DNA of 50,606 nt, from contig JAUWDY010000008.1 of the NCBI GenBank assembly GCA_030608565.1, positions 1 through 50,606 on the forward strand, given 5' to 3'. Positions 26,379 to 34,880 of this stretch are shown piece after piece. The notes under the pieces are model-generated. The model made no database searches, was not told where the DNA came from, and saw only the letters and a program-made list of their open reading frames with translations. This DNA comes from Candidatus Bathyarchaeota archaeon. GTDB lineage: Archaea; Thermoproteota; Bathyarchaeia; Bathyarchaeales; Bathyarchaeaceae. Position numbers and translations under genes: made by a program. Numbering within the stretch: position 1 is the first letter of the stretch; each line of letters starts with the position of its first letter.

Positions 26379-27512
26379 TCACTTGCGCGTTATGTCCTCC
26401 AGTCTCTCAAGTTTCTTCTTGTAGTTATAGGTCCATTTGTTTTCTTTGAAAAACTCGTACGAGATAGTTTGGCGCCTGAATGAGGCAGTATCAAAGGTTA
26501 CGTAGAGAAAGCCTGTAGTTAGTTTCTTCTCGGTTAGTCGGTTCATCGAGTCGATGAGTTTCGAAAACTCTGTTTTTGGGATATATGCGTGAACTACGAG
26601 AGAGTGTTGGCCAATGACTTTTCCATAGCTAAAGATGAAAGGTTTGTTTTGCAGACTGTTAGCAAATTTGGCCAACTTCTCTTCGTTTTCAAAGTCAATT
26701 AAGAAACCACACATATCAGATGTAGGGAGTGGATATGGAAGTGTTGCAACTTCATAATCAGTGAGAAGACTACGTCCAACGACATGTTTATGGTATCGAT
26801 ATCTAACTCCCTGTGGTGTTATGTTCACCACTTTTGCCAGTTTGGTGAATTTGGTTGTTCCGTCTTTCTCCAATTCCTTCAAAATTAATAGGTCCGTTTC
26901 ATCAACTCGAATGGAATAGGTTTTGGATTCCATAAGTTTTCGAGGAAGTTTTTCAGACGCGTTTTGAACTTCGTCAATCCAACGTTTCCACTCGAAGTTC
27001 CATGATTTACTTTGAAAGTCAAACCAATCGAAGTTAGGCGCAACCTCAGTGAAATTAGTGGTGCGGTAGAAAATGTAGCGTGAAAATGTTTTTAGTTGTG
27101 CGGCTTTATCTAGGTATTCTTCCATTTCTTTCTTATACTCTGCCGGAAAGGCAAAAATAGTGTAATATCCGTCGTATTTTCCGTAGCATCGTGTCATGTA
27201 AGTCCAATAATCGAGATTGATAATGGCTTGCTGCAACTTCTTTTTCTGTCCAGGCTTAGATTCTGCAATGAGAACTGCCTTCATTAATCCGAGACTAGAG
27301 TAATCTAGGTTAGTCCTTATTTGAAGAAATCCTTCTTTCATCAACTTTTTCATACGAAAGGCTACGGTTTTAGGGGACAATCCTATCGACTTGGCTAATG
27401 CCAAAATGTTCCTTGGACCATGCTTGCCAAGTCCTTCCAATATCTTTACATTAGTCGAATCTAACATTTTTAGATATTGAAGCATCCACTCGTAGTCTTC
27501 AAGCTTACTCAC
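26379..27512 (-). CDS. Tandem Lrp/AsnC-like transcription regulator
   Basis: A 377-residue protein with two related halves. Each has an N-terminal winged HTH (about 17-60: VKILEGLGKHGPRNILALAK then LSPKTVAFRMKKL; and about 207-245: DLLILKELEKDGTTKFTKLA then ITPQGVRYRYHKH), followed by an effector-type alpha/beta segment. This duplicated architecture occurs in several archaeal regulator families. It starts with GTG at 27512, with AGGAGGT 7 nt upstream. It follows the 75-aa exported peptide gene by 56 nt on the same strand, so they likely form one unit. The ligand is unknown. Confidence 0.8.
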   Translation of the reverse strand: MSKLEDYEWMLQYLKMLDSTNVKILEGLGKHGPRNILALAKSIGLSPKTVAFRMKKLMKEGFLQIRTNLDYSSLGLMKAVLIAESKPGQKKKLQQAIINLDYWTYMTRCYGKYDGYYTIFAFPAEYKKEMEEYLDKAAQLKTFSRYIFYRTTNFTEVAPNFDWFDFQSKSWNFEWKRWIDEVQNASEKLPRKLMESKTYSIRVDETDLLILKELEKDGTTKFTKLAKVVNITPQGVRYRYHKHVVGRSLLTDYEVATLPYPLPTSDMCGFLIDFENEEKLAKFANSLQNKPFIFSYGKVIGQHSLVVHAYIPKTEFSKLIDSMNRLTEKKLTTGFLYVTFDTASFRRQTISYEFFKENKWTYNYKKKLERLEDITRK

Positions 27513-27568
27513 CTGATTACCTCCTTATCGAACTTCTTCGGTCTGTTAGGGCTTACCTAAAGTTGGCA

Positions 27569-27796
27569 TCAATGAGGTTTTACGTCGTCAACAGGGTCTC
27601 CCAAAATTTCGAAGTTTGGTTTGGGCGGGGGCAGTTTTGCGTTTTTACCGGGGTCTTCAGCTATGATGGTAGGTCCAGAAGACATACCATCTACAGACAG
27701 TGTTTCGTGGCTAGGCAAAGCGGTGTTGCTGCAACCGTAGACGATTGACAGGGCCACCAGACCGATCAACAGGAGAGAGGTGATTTTTTCGTTCAT
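27569..27796 (-). CDS. Small exported peptide with signal sequence
   Basis: A 75-residue protein starting MNEKITSLLLIGLVALSIVYGC; the N-terminus is a clear signal or lipoprotein-type sequence (Cys22 is preceded by VYG, a poor lipobox). The mature part is short, Pro- and Asp-rich (KLPPPKPNFEILGDPVDDV). A GGAG site lies 10 nt before the ATG. It is unlike its neighbours and recognised by no family. A possible signal or surface factor whose level is sensed by the downstream regulator is speculative. Confidence 0.5.
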   Translation of the reverse strand: MNEKITSLLLIGLVALSIVYGCSNTALPSHETLSVDGMSSGPTIIAEDPGKNAKLPPPKPNFEILGDPVDDVKPH

Positions 27797-27810
27797 TTGT
27801 TTTTGACTCC

Positions 27811-27870
27811 ATTATATAGTTAAGCAGTTTGCCTATTTTACTTTTCGCAAGAATTTCATAAATTCCTTGC
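27811..27870. promoter_or_regulatory. Candidate promoter and imperfect palindrome between divergent units
   Basis: On the minus strand ACTATATAAT (27811-27820) reads as a TATA box for the small peptide gene, although it is only about 20 nt from the ATG, closer than usual. At 27847-27870 lies GCAAGAATTTCATAAATTCCTTGC, a near-perfect palindrome with one bulged G, positioned as an operator between the divergent peptide/regulator and DUF89 genes. Confidence 0.35.
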
Positions 27871-27983
27871 ATAAAACGTAACATTCTGATTGCTTGAATT
27901 GTACTGACATGTTGAAAAAGAACATTCTCAGTGTTTCAGAGAGGATGCTTTCTTCAGAATAGTGGGGCTTTCTGCGAAGTACG

Positions 27984-28000
27984 TTAATATATAAAATTTA
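27984..28000 (+). promoter_or_regulatory. TATA-like element for the DUF89/debranching gene group
   Basis: TTAATATATAAAATTTA is the best archaeal TATA match in the divergent intergenic region. It would place transcription start near 28018, about 70 nt upstream of the DUF89 start, allowing an untranslated leader. Confidence 0.4.
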
Positions 28001-28087
28001 AATGAAGAAGCCAAGTTACGTAACATAAACCATAACTATGAAGTGCGATATCGCTAAGGTTATTACAAAGGTGTAAGAGGTTCAGGT

Positions 28088-28969
28088 TTGAAGGTTGAAG
28101 TTGAATGCGCTGCTTGTATTTTCCACCGTGGCTATCTGGAAATCATAGGGGCAACGAATGACCCGTCTATTCAGTTTAAGGCAATCTCTGCTTTTACGCG
28201 TCTCTTAGCTAAGGAATTTAAGCCTAACAAGGTTCCTGCTTTTCTAGGTACAGAAAGGGACAGGTTAATAAAACGACTCACAGGCAATCCAGACCCATAC
28301 GCGAAAAAGAAGCGGTTGAGTAATCAGAAGGCCTTAGAAATTCTGCCGCTAGCGAAAAAGCTTGTATCAAACCAGTCTTGCGCGGAGTCTCGGTTTAGAA
28401 AGGCTTGTCTAAGCTCTATAGTTGGCAACATCATAGAATTCGGCATTCCAGATCACATGTTCAAGTTTCAAGACATTAAAAAACTGATTCTGCGGGCTGA
28501 AGAAGACTTGGCTATTGATGAAATTCCCAAAATTTTTGATACAGCAAAGAAGGCAAAACGAGTCCTATACTTAACTGACAATGCAGGTGAGATAGCCTTC
28601 GACACACTGCTTGTGCATGAGTTAAAAAAATTGGGAGCACAAGTTACGGTGGCGGTGAAGGGCAAACCGATAAGTAATGACGCTACTCTTGAAGACGCCA
28701 AATTTGTAGGAATGCATGAAGTTGCGGATAACATAATAACTACGGGTACAGATGCTGTTGGCTTGATTCCTGATGAATGCTCTAGCGAATTCTTAACTTC
28801 ATATAACTCAGCAGATTTAGTAGTAGCAAAGGGCATGGGGCACGCTGAAACACTTACAGAACTTAACTTAACCTCTCCACATGCGCTTCTGATGAGAACA
28901 AAATGTAATCCCGTTGCCAACTTCTTTAACGTGAGCAGAGGAAAGAACGTTGCTAAACTGATGTTTTAA
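28088..28969 (+). CDS. DUF89 family metal-dependent phosphatase
   Basis: Protein of the DUF89/ARMT1 family; members dephosphorylate damaged or toxic phosphometabolites such as sugar phosphates. Visible landmarks: CAACIFHRGY near the N-terminus with paired Cys, LYLTDNAGEIAFDTLLVHEL (the Asp-Asn metal site) at about 160, VAVKGKPISNDATLEDA and the terminal LLMRTKCNPVANFFNVSRG. Length is 293 residues. It starts with TTG at 28088. It ends 7 nt before the debranching-enzyme gene, so it probably protects glucan or sugar-phosphate metabolism. Confidence 0.87.
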   Translation: MKVEVECAACIFHRGYLEIIGATNDPSIQFKAISAFTRLLAKEFKPNKVPAFLGTERDRLIKRLTGNPDPYAKKKRLSNQKALEILPLAKKLVSNQSCAESRFRKACLSSIVGNIIEFGIPDHMFKFQDIKKLILRAEEDLAIDEIPKIFDTAKKAKRVLYLTDNAGEIAFDTLLVHELKKLGAQVTVAVKGKPISNDATLEDAKFVGMHEVADNIITTGTDAVGLIPDECSSEFLTSYNSADLVVAKGMGHAETLTELNLTSPHALLMRTKCNPVANFFNVSRGKNVAKLMF

Positions 28970-28976
28970 ACGTTGG

Positions 28977-31064
28977 ATGATGAAAATGGACATAGATTTA
29001 CCCAAAATCCATGTTGGGCCAGATGTTCTTTCCAATTTTGACAAAGCCGTTCAAATGGAATGGATTGTAGCCAACGGCCTGGGTGGATACGCCTCCTCAA
29101 CCGCGTTAGGAATCAACACTCGAAAGTATCACGGACTTTTGGTTGCTGCCTTTAACCCTCCCGTAGACCGCAGGGTGATTCTCATCAAACTCGATGAGGA
29201 ATTTCAGATCAAAAATGAAACATATCCCATAGGATCAAACGAGTTCAAAAGTGGCGTTCAGCCTAAGGGTTACCAATTTCTATCCGATTTCTTGCTTAAC
29301 CCTCTTCCCACCTACAGATACGCTGTACATGGTTTTCAACTTCAGAAAAAAATCTTCATGCCACAGGGAAAGAACGCAACCGCAGTGATGTATGAGGTCT
29401 TCAATTCTAATGAAAACGAAGCGTTTCTTCGCATCTCGCCACTGGTCAACTCTAGACACTTCTACTCAGTCACGAAGAAAGAAAACTTGGCTTGGAACTT
29501 CATTCAAAAGCCGTTTGAAAAAGGAGTGATCGTCAAACCATCCACTTTGCTGTCAACTCTCATCCTCTTTTCAAGTGAAGGACGATATTTCGCTGGTAAA
29601 GGCAACTGGGTTAGAGAGATTTACTTTCGAGTGGATAATTCTCGTGGGGAAAGCTGTTTCGACGATAGTTTTCAGCCAGGATCGTTTGAGCTTAGAATAG
29701 CTCCGAAGGAGAGAAAGAACTTTTATGTCATTGCAACCGGAGGTAGAAACGAAAAGGAAGCTCAGAGCGTTCTTTCGTCAATTTGTAAAGGACAGGATAA
29801 CGCAGACCTTTTATACACTCAGGAGTTAAAACGTCGGAAAAGTTTGTTAACAACGTTTCAAAAACAGTACGCTGACGTTAAGATGGAAGACTGGCTAAAA
29901 TGGCTCATCTTAGCAGCCGATTCCTTCATTGTGAACAGAGAGTCAACTAGGACAAAAACTGTGGTCGCCGGTTACCACTGGTTTGAAGACTGGGGAAGAG
30001 ATTCGATGATTTCTCTGCCAGGATTAACACTTGTCACAGGTAGATTTGAGGTTGCAAAAGAGATTCTGTTAACGTTCAAGCATTATTGTTGCAAAGGCCT
30101 CATTCCTAATCGATTTCCAAATCAAGCTGGAGACAAACCAATCTACAACACGGTGGACGCCACTCTCTGGTACTTCAACGCGGTTCTTCAATATCTTAAA
30201 TACACAGGAGATTTCGATTTCGTCAGAGTGCAACTGTGGGACACGCTACAGTCCATCATTAAACATCACATTCAAGGAACCTTGTACGGCATACACATGG
30301 ATGGCGACGGGTTAATCGTGCATGGTCCACAGCTAACATGGATGGACGCAATGATAGGCGACCAGTTTGTCACGCCTAGAAACGGAAAGACTGTAGAAAT
30401 CCAGACATTATGGTACAACGCTTTAAAAATCATGGAACTTCTTGCCACTCGTTTTAACCAAAAGGAAGACGCAAAGAAGTATTGGGATATGGCTGAAAAA
30501 ACTAGAAAAAGCTTCGTAGAGAAATTTTGGAACCCACAAAAACGTTGCTTATTCGATGTGGTTTGCGAAGAACAAGGAGACGCGTCGTTAAGGCCAAATC
30601 AGATAATGGCTGTTGCATTACGCTTTTCAATGCTGGACAAAGCGAGAGAGAAAGAAATTGTGGAAACTGTTTGGAGAGAACTCTGGGGCACCTATGGGCT
30701 GAAAACCTTACCGAAAGATGATCCGCGGTACATAGGAAAATATCTAGGAGACTGGGCGTATCGGGATAGGGCGTACCACAACGGGACGGTTTGGGCTTGG
30801 CTTCTCGGACCTTTCACCACCGCCTTTCTAAAAGTCAAAGACTACGAGGAGCGTTGGAGAAGCTTCGCTTTCCAAAACTTCTTGCAGCCTCTGTTCCAAG
30901 AGGAGACTTTCAAAGTAGGGCTCGGGACGATAAGCGAAATATTTGACGGTGACCCGCCCCACGCTTCTCGAGGATGCATATCTCAGGTTTGGAGCGTGGC
31001 TGAACCTTTGAGAGCCTTTGTTGAGGACGTTTTGTTGAAGAGGCCTCCATATGAGAGAAAGTAA
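28977..31064 (+). CDS. Glycogen-debranching enzyme (amylo-alpha-1,6-glucosidase)
   Basis: Hydrolyses alpha-1,6 branches of glycogen. The N-terminal GDE_N region shows EWIVANGLGGYASSTALG followed by RKYHGLLVAAFNPP, and the C-terminal (alpha/alpha)6 region shows AGYHWFEDWGRDSMISLPGL, TWMDAMIGDQFVTPRNGK and VEIQTLWYNALKIM, characteristic of the amylo-1,6-glucosidase family. Length is 695 residues. Three ATGs lie within the first four codons (28977, 28980, 28986). No signal peptide, so it is intracellular. It is paired with the DUF89 gene and followed by a UPF0173 hydrolase. Confidence 0.94.
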   Translation: MMKMDIDLPKIHVGPDVLSNFDKAVQMEWIVANGLGGYASSTALGINTRKYHGLLVAAFNPPVDRRVILIKLDEEFQIKNETYPIGSNEFKSGVQPKGYQFLSDFLLNPLPTYRYAVHGFQLQKKIFMPQGKNATAVMYEVFNSNENEAFLRISPLVNSRHFYSVTKKENLAWNFIQKPFEKGVIVKPSTLLSTLILFSSEGRYFAGKGNWVREIYFRVDNSRGESCFDDSFQPGSFELRIAPKERKNFYVIATGGRNEKEAQSVLSSICKGQDNADLLYTQELKRRKSLLTTFQKQYADVKMEDWLKWLILAADSFIVNRESTRTKTVVAGYHWFEDWGRDSMISLPGLTLVTGRFEVAKEILLTFKHYCCKGLIPNRFPNQAGDKPIYNTVDATLWYFNAVLQYLKYTGDFDFVRVQLWDTLQSIIKHHIQGTLYGIHMDGDGLIVHGPQLTWMDAMIGDQFVTPRNGKTVEIQTLWYNALKIMELLATRFNQKEDAKKYWDMAEKTRKSFVEKFWNPQKRCLFDVVCEEQGDASLRPNQIMAVALRFSMLDKAREKEIVETVWRELWGTYGLKTLPKDDPRYIGKYLGDWAYRDRAYHNGTVWAWLLGPFTTAFLKVKDYEERWRSFAFQNFLQPLFQEETFKVGLGTISEIFDGDPPHASRGCISQVWSVAEPLRAFVEDVLLKRPPYERK

Positions 31065-31101
31065 ATAAATTCCGAGCATCATGGAAGGGTAGGTGTAAAG
31101 A

Positions 31102-31746
31102 ATGGATTTTTTAGTGAAATGGTTGGGTCACGCCAGCTTCATTATCAAAGCAGAGGGCAAAACCATCTACATAGACCCTTATGAGGGAGAATACGCCGAG
31201 AAGGCGGATCTCATACTGGTAACCCACTCCCATCACGATCACTACGATCCCTCTAAGATCAACAAGGTTCGCAAGGACAACACCACGATAATCGCGCCGG
31301 CTGACTGTGTCCTCAAGATAGGAGGAAAGGTGAAAACGCTCAAGCCTGGAGAGAAAGCCATAGTAGGAAATATAATCGTGGAAGCCACGGAGGCCTATAA
31401 TTACAAGCGTTTCAGATCGCCAGGAACCCCCTATCACCCTAAAGGCCTCGGAGTAGGCTACCTCATAACCGCAGAAGGAAAGACGGTCTACCACGCAGGG
31501 GACACAGACTTCATACCAGAAATGAATCGATTAGGAAAAATCGACTTAGCCCTGCTTCCCAGCGGAGGCACCTACACCATGGACAACCCTGAGGCTGTGG
31601 AAGCCGCCCTCGCCATCAAACCAAAAGTGGCCATTCCCATGCACCGCTGGGACACCGACCCCACAGAATTCAAAAGAGGCGTCGAGGCTAGGTCACAAAT
31701 CAAGGTTGTTACGCTAAGACCAGGACAACAATTTACGCTACAATAG
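31102..31746 (+). CDS. UPF0173 metal-dependent hydrolase (metallo-beta-lactamase fold)
   Basis: A 214-residue metallo-beta-lactamase-fold protein. The LGHASFIIKAEGKTIYIDP opening, LVTHSHHDHYDP zinc motif, HAGDTDFIPEM and the C-terminal PMHRWDTDP are the UPF0173 signature. The substrate is unknown. An AGGTG-type ribosome site lies 7 nt before the ATG. It lies 37 nt after the debranching enzyme, possibly in the same transcript. Confidence 0.92.
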   Translation: MDFLVKWLGHASFIIKAEGKTIYIDPYEGEYAEKADLILVTHSHHDHYDPSKINKVRKDNTTIIAPADCVLKIGGKVKTLKPGEKAIVGNIIVEATEAYNYKRFRSPGTPYHPKGLGVGYLITAEGKTVYHAGDTDFIPEMNRLGKIDLALLPSGGTYTMDNPEAVEAALAIKPKVAIPMHRWDTDPTEFKRGVEARSQIKVVTLRPGQQFTLQ

Positions 31747-31851
31747 TCTATAACAAAGAGGAAGCGAGGAATCTCAGCAAAAATCAATATGCCAAGCAAG
31801 CTCGCTTTCCCAAACTATGCATACTTCTATGAAGATAAAAAGTAAAAATGT

Positions 31852-33033
31852 TCATTCCTCAAAACAGTATTCAACTTTTTGAAACTCAGCACAAAGTTTA
31901 GCAACATCTTTCTTAATTTTCTCTGGCTGTTCTTCGTCAACAACCGTTCTCTCAATCAATCCAGCTATTTTCAACATTTCCTCCTCCTTCATTCCGCGTC
32001 TCGTAACCTCACACGTGCCAATCCTAACACCGCAGTCAACAATGATATTTGCAGGTTGAAGTTTTTCCGCTATAACTCTGCCTTGCTTGTAGCCTCCATA
32101 ATTTAAGAGCACTTGATGCGACTGGGTGAATCCTAAATGTTGGCAAACAACAGGAAAACCATAATCATGCAAAGCTTTGGCTAAGGTTTTTGAGTTGTCG
32201 ATCACCTGTTTTGCGTAGGCTTTACCGAAATTTTTCATTTCAGCTAATGCCAAAGTTAGTGCTGCTATGCGGTTCCAGTGGGCGTTATCCACAAAGGTTG
32301 GATAAATTTTTGCTTTCATGATTTCTCCATGCTCTTTGTCCGCCAAAATTATGCCTCCTTGAGGGCCGAAAAAGGTTTTATGGGTTGAACCAAACAAGGT
32401 ATATGCGCCTTCCTTTAGCGGGTCTTGAAATTGTTTGCCAGCAATGAGTCCCATAACGTGTGAGCCATCAAATCCTATGTATGCGCCATTTTCACGGGCA
32501 ACTTCAGCTAGTTCCTTAACCGGGTGCGGGAAAGTAATTAGGCTCGCGCCAAAAATCACAAGTTTAGGCTTGAAGCGTCTTATAGCCTCTTTTGCTTCTT
32601 CAACTTTTATGTTCATGTCATGTTTCGAAAAAGGGAAAGGCACAGCCTTAAGGCCAAAAAGTCCAGCTAAGCCATCGTTCCACATTCCAGGATATCCGCC
32701 ATTCTCAGGAGAAACACACATAAGCACATCTTTGGGCTTTGCGAAACTAGCTAGGAAAATTAAATCAGCGATATGTCCAGAGAGAGGACGCAAGTCTGCG
32801 GTCTCAGCTCTAAAAACTTCTTTCGCGATTTCTTCGCCGCAGTGTTCGATTTCATCAATGAAGCTGGTGCCCATGTAAAAGTGATCTCTTGCGGTGTAAC
32901 GGTGTCCAAGATCCGAGGAGAGAAGCTCTCGAACAGCAGGGCTCATAACGTTCTCAGAGGGAATGAGATTCAAGCATTGTTTTCCACGCCAATCTCGATG
33001 CTTCTCAACCAAGCTTAAAATTTCATTAATCAT
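31852..33033 (-). CDS. Serine hydroxymethyltransferase-like PLP enzyme
   Basis: Related to serine hydroxymethyltransferase. NLIPSENVMSPAVRELLSSD matches the family opening, and GSTHKTFFGPQGG carries the PLP lysine where canonical enzymes have TTTTHKTLRGPRGG. It is only 393 residues, and residues after the lysine (FF, Q) differ from the consensus, so the acceptor or amino acid may differ. The ATG at 33033 is preferred to the TTG at 33039 because GAGGG lies 6 nt before it. Convergent with the UPF0173 gene. A canonical SHMT is the main alternative. Confidence 0.8.
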   Translation of the reverse strand: MINEILSLVEKHRDWRGKQCLNLIPSENVMSPAVRELLSSDLGHRYTARDHFYMGTSFIDEIEHCGEEIAKEVFRAETADLRPLSGHIADLIFLASFAKPKDVLMCVSPENGGYPGMWNDGLAGLFGLKAVPFPFSKHDMNIKVEEAKEAIRRFKPKLVIFGASLITFPHPVKELAEVARENGAYIGFDGSHVMGLIAGKQFQDPLKEGAYTLFGSTHKTFFGPQGGIILADKEHGEIMKAKIYPTFVDNAHWNRIAALTLALAEMKNFGKAYAKQVIDNSKTLAKALHDYGFPVVCQHLGFTQSHQVLLNYGGYKQGRVIAEKLQPANIIVDCGVRIGTCEVTRRGMKEEEMLKIAGLIERTVVDEEQPEKIKKDVAKLCAEFQKVEYCFEE

Positions 33034-33192
33034 ATCCAACCCTCATAGTCTAGGCAATACTACTTTACGCATTTAAGTCATTTTTCTGCTAGAGCTTCCC
33101 AGTGGCCAAGCAGTTTGCCTTTCTTATTCGCGAATTCATCTAATTTTAGACTAAGCATATGAAAGTTTTTCAGTAATCCAAAATTCATTTCA

Positions 33193-33200
33193 TTTATAAA
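33193..33200 (+). promoter_or_regulatory. TATA element for the GH57 gene
   Basis: TTTATAAA lies about 60 nt before the GTG start of the GH57 gene, in the short divergent region shared with the SHMT-like gene. It is a good archaeal TATA match. Confidence 0.4.
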
Positions 33201-33256
33201 GTGTCTCTGGTTAAATAATCAAAAGAATACTCAAAATTTGCATGGTGGTTGCGTGA

Positions 33257-34828
33257 GTGACTGACGTTTGCTTTATTTTTGAGGTTCATCAGCCGTTCAG
33301 GCTAAACCGCATTTTTCATCAGGACTTGTTGAGCCGTCGATCCGTGAGCAAAAAAGACCTTTTTGAACTTTATTTCGACCATAGGTTAAACCGTTACATT
33401 TTTGATAGAGCCGCCAAAAAATGCTACTTGCCTTCAAACAACATCATTCTAGGACAAATTGACAGATACAAAAGAGATCGGAAACAATTCAAGGTGGCCT
33501 ATGGCATTTCTGGAGTTTTCATTGAACAGTGCGAGCGTTGGAACACGGATCTTCTTGATTCATTCAAGCAGCTAGCTGATTCCGGATGTGTAGAATTTCT
33601 TGACCAACCGTACTATCACTCACTTGCCAGTCTATACGGAACAGATCGCTCAGAATTCGTTGAACAAATCAATATGCACCGTCAGCTTATGAAAGACCTT
33701 TTTGGATATGAGCCAAGAGTTGTCGAAAACACCGAGTGTTTATATAATAACGCCATCGCCAAAACCGTTGAAGGACTCGGCTACGAAGCTACAGTAACGG
33801 AGGGCACCGAAAGGATTCTCGGCTGGAGAAGCCCAAACTACGTATATAGAGCCAAAGATTCTGCTCTTCGCGTTCTGCTCCGCAACTATCGCCTCTCAGA
33901 TGACATAGGCTTTCGTTTTTCTTCAACATGGTGGGAGGAATGGCCATTGACTGCGGACAAGTATGCAGGTTGGTTGGCGTCAACTGCAGGACAGGCTATC
34001 ACCATTTTCGTTGACTATGAAACCTTCGGTGAACATCACTGGCCGGAAAGCGGAATCCACGAATTCTTGAAGTGGCTGCCAGATGAAGTGATTAAATGGG
34101 AGCATCTTCAGTGGTGTACTCCTTCGGAGGTTGTCCGCCGAAATGCACCGGTTGGAGAAATTGATGTTTACGACTATAATACAATCTCTTGGGCGGACCT
34201 TGAACGAGACCCGAGCGCTTGGATCGACAACCCCATGCAAAAAATTTGTTATGGCTCCTTGAAAGGGTTGGAACAACCCGTGAAGGCAACGGGTGATGAG
34301 GACTTGATAAAGTTGTGGCGGTACCTTCAGATGAGCGATCATCTATACTACTTAAGCGTGAAGGGCGGAGGTCCCGGAGATGTGCACAGCTACTTTAATC
34401 CGTGCAGTAGTCCCATCGAAGCCTTTGCAGGATATTCAAGAATTATCTCCGACCTTGAGGCCAGAATCATGCAGGAATTGGAGCGACCTGAGTTCATGGC
34501 GAAAAGAGTGCTACGCCAGCTTCCAATAGGGAGAGGTTTCACCTTTTTCTACGAGTTTGCACGACCCAGCCAATGGACTGTTCATAGTTTGGATGAATTC
34601 TATTCTGCTCTCAAGACTGTTAATCTAAAGTCAATTCGATTTCATGTAGAACGAGGAGATTTTGAACAGTGGGTTCGTCAAGTTGTCGGAGATGACAAGC
34701 TAGCTAGTAAGATAGCTGGTCTATCTGATAAGAAATTGACCGGTGAAAAATTGCGCAAAAGAATACTAGGTGTTGTTGAGAGAAGGCTAAAAAAACTACA
34801 AGAGACAGCGGCCAAGGTTTCGCCATAA
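33257..34828 (+). CDS. GH57 family alpha-glucan enzyme with C-terminal DUF5752-like module
   Basis: Glycoside hydrolase family 57, likely an intracellular alpha-amylase or glucanotransferase. CFIFEVHQPFRL opens the barrel (His11). NTECLYN holds the likely nucleophile Glu160, and VDYETFGEHHW the likely acid/base Asp253. The LSVKGGGPGDVHSYFNP segment also matches. The last about 105 residues (GFTFFYEFARP... to ...LRKRILGVVERRLKKL) form a separate module that recurs in the 44.6-kb winged-helix protein. It has 523 residues and starts with GTG. Exact bond specificity is not readable. Confidence 0.9.
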   Translation: MTDVCFIFEVHQPFRLNRIFHQDLLSRRSVSKKDLFELYFDHRLNRYIFDRAAKKCYLPSNNIILGQIDRYKRDRKQFKVAYGISGVFIEQCERWNTDLLDSFKQLADSGCVEFLDQPYYHSLASLYGTDRSEFVEQINMHRQLMKDLFGYEPRVVENTECLYNNAIAKTVEGLGYEATVTEGTERILGWRSPNYVYRAKDSALRVLLRNYRLSDDIGFRFSSTWWEEWPLTADKYAGWLASTAGQAITIFVDYETFGEHHWPESGIHEFLKWLPDEVIKWEHLQWCTPSEVVRRNAPVGEIDVYDYNTISWADLERDPSAWIDNPMQKICYGSLKGLEQPVKATGDEDLIKLWRYLQMSDHLYYLSVKGGGPGDVHSYFNPCSSPIEAFAGYSRIISDLEARIMQELERPEFMAKRVLRQLPIGRGFTFFYEFARPSQWTVHSLDEFYSALKTVNLKSIRFHVERGDFEQWVRQVVGDDKLASKIAGLSDKKLTGEKLRKRILGVVERRLKKLQETAAKVSP

Positions 34829-34845
34829 CGCAGAACATTGCACAC

Positions 34846-34855
34846 TAAATATAAA
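34846..34855 (+). promoter_or_regulatory. TATA element for the sugar nucleotidyltransferase gene
   Basis: TAAATATAAA at this position puts transcription start near 34877, only a few bases before the second ATG of the following gene. This supports a nearly leaderless transcript and the later start. Confidence 0.45.
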
Positions 34856-34880
34856 TTACGGTTTCTGGTTAATGCATAAT

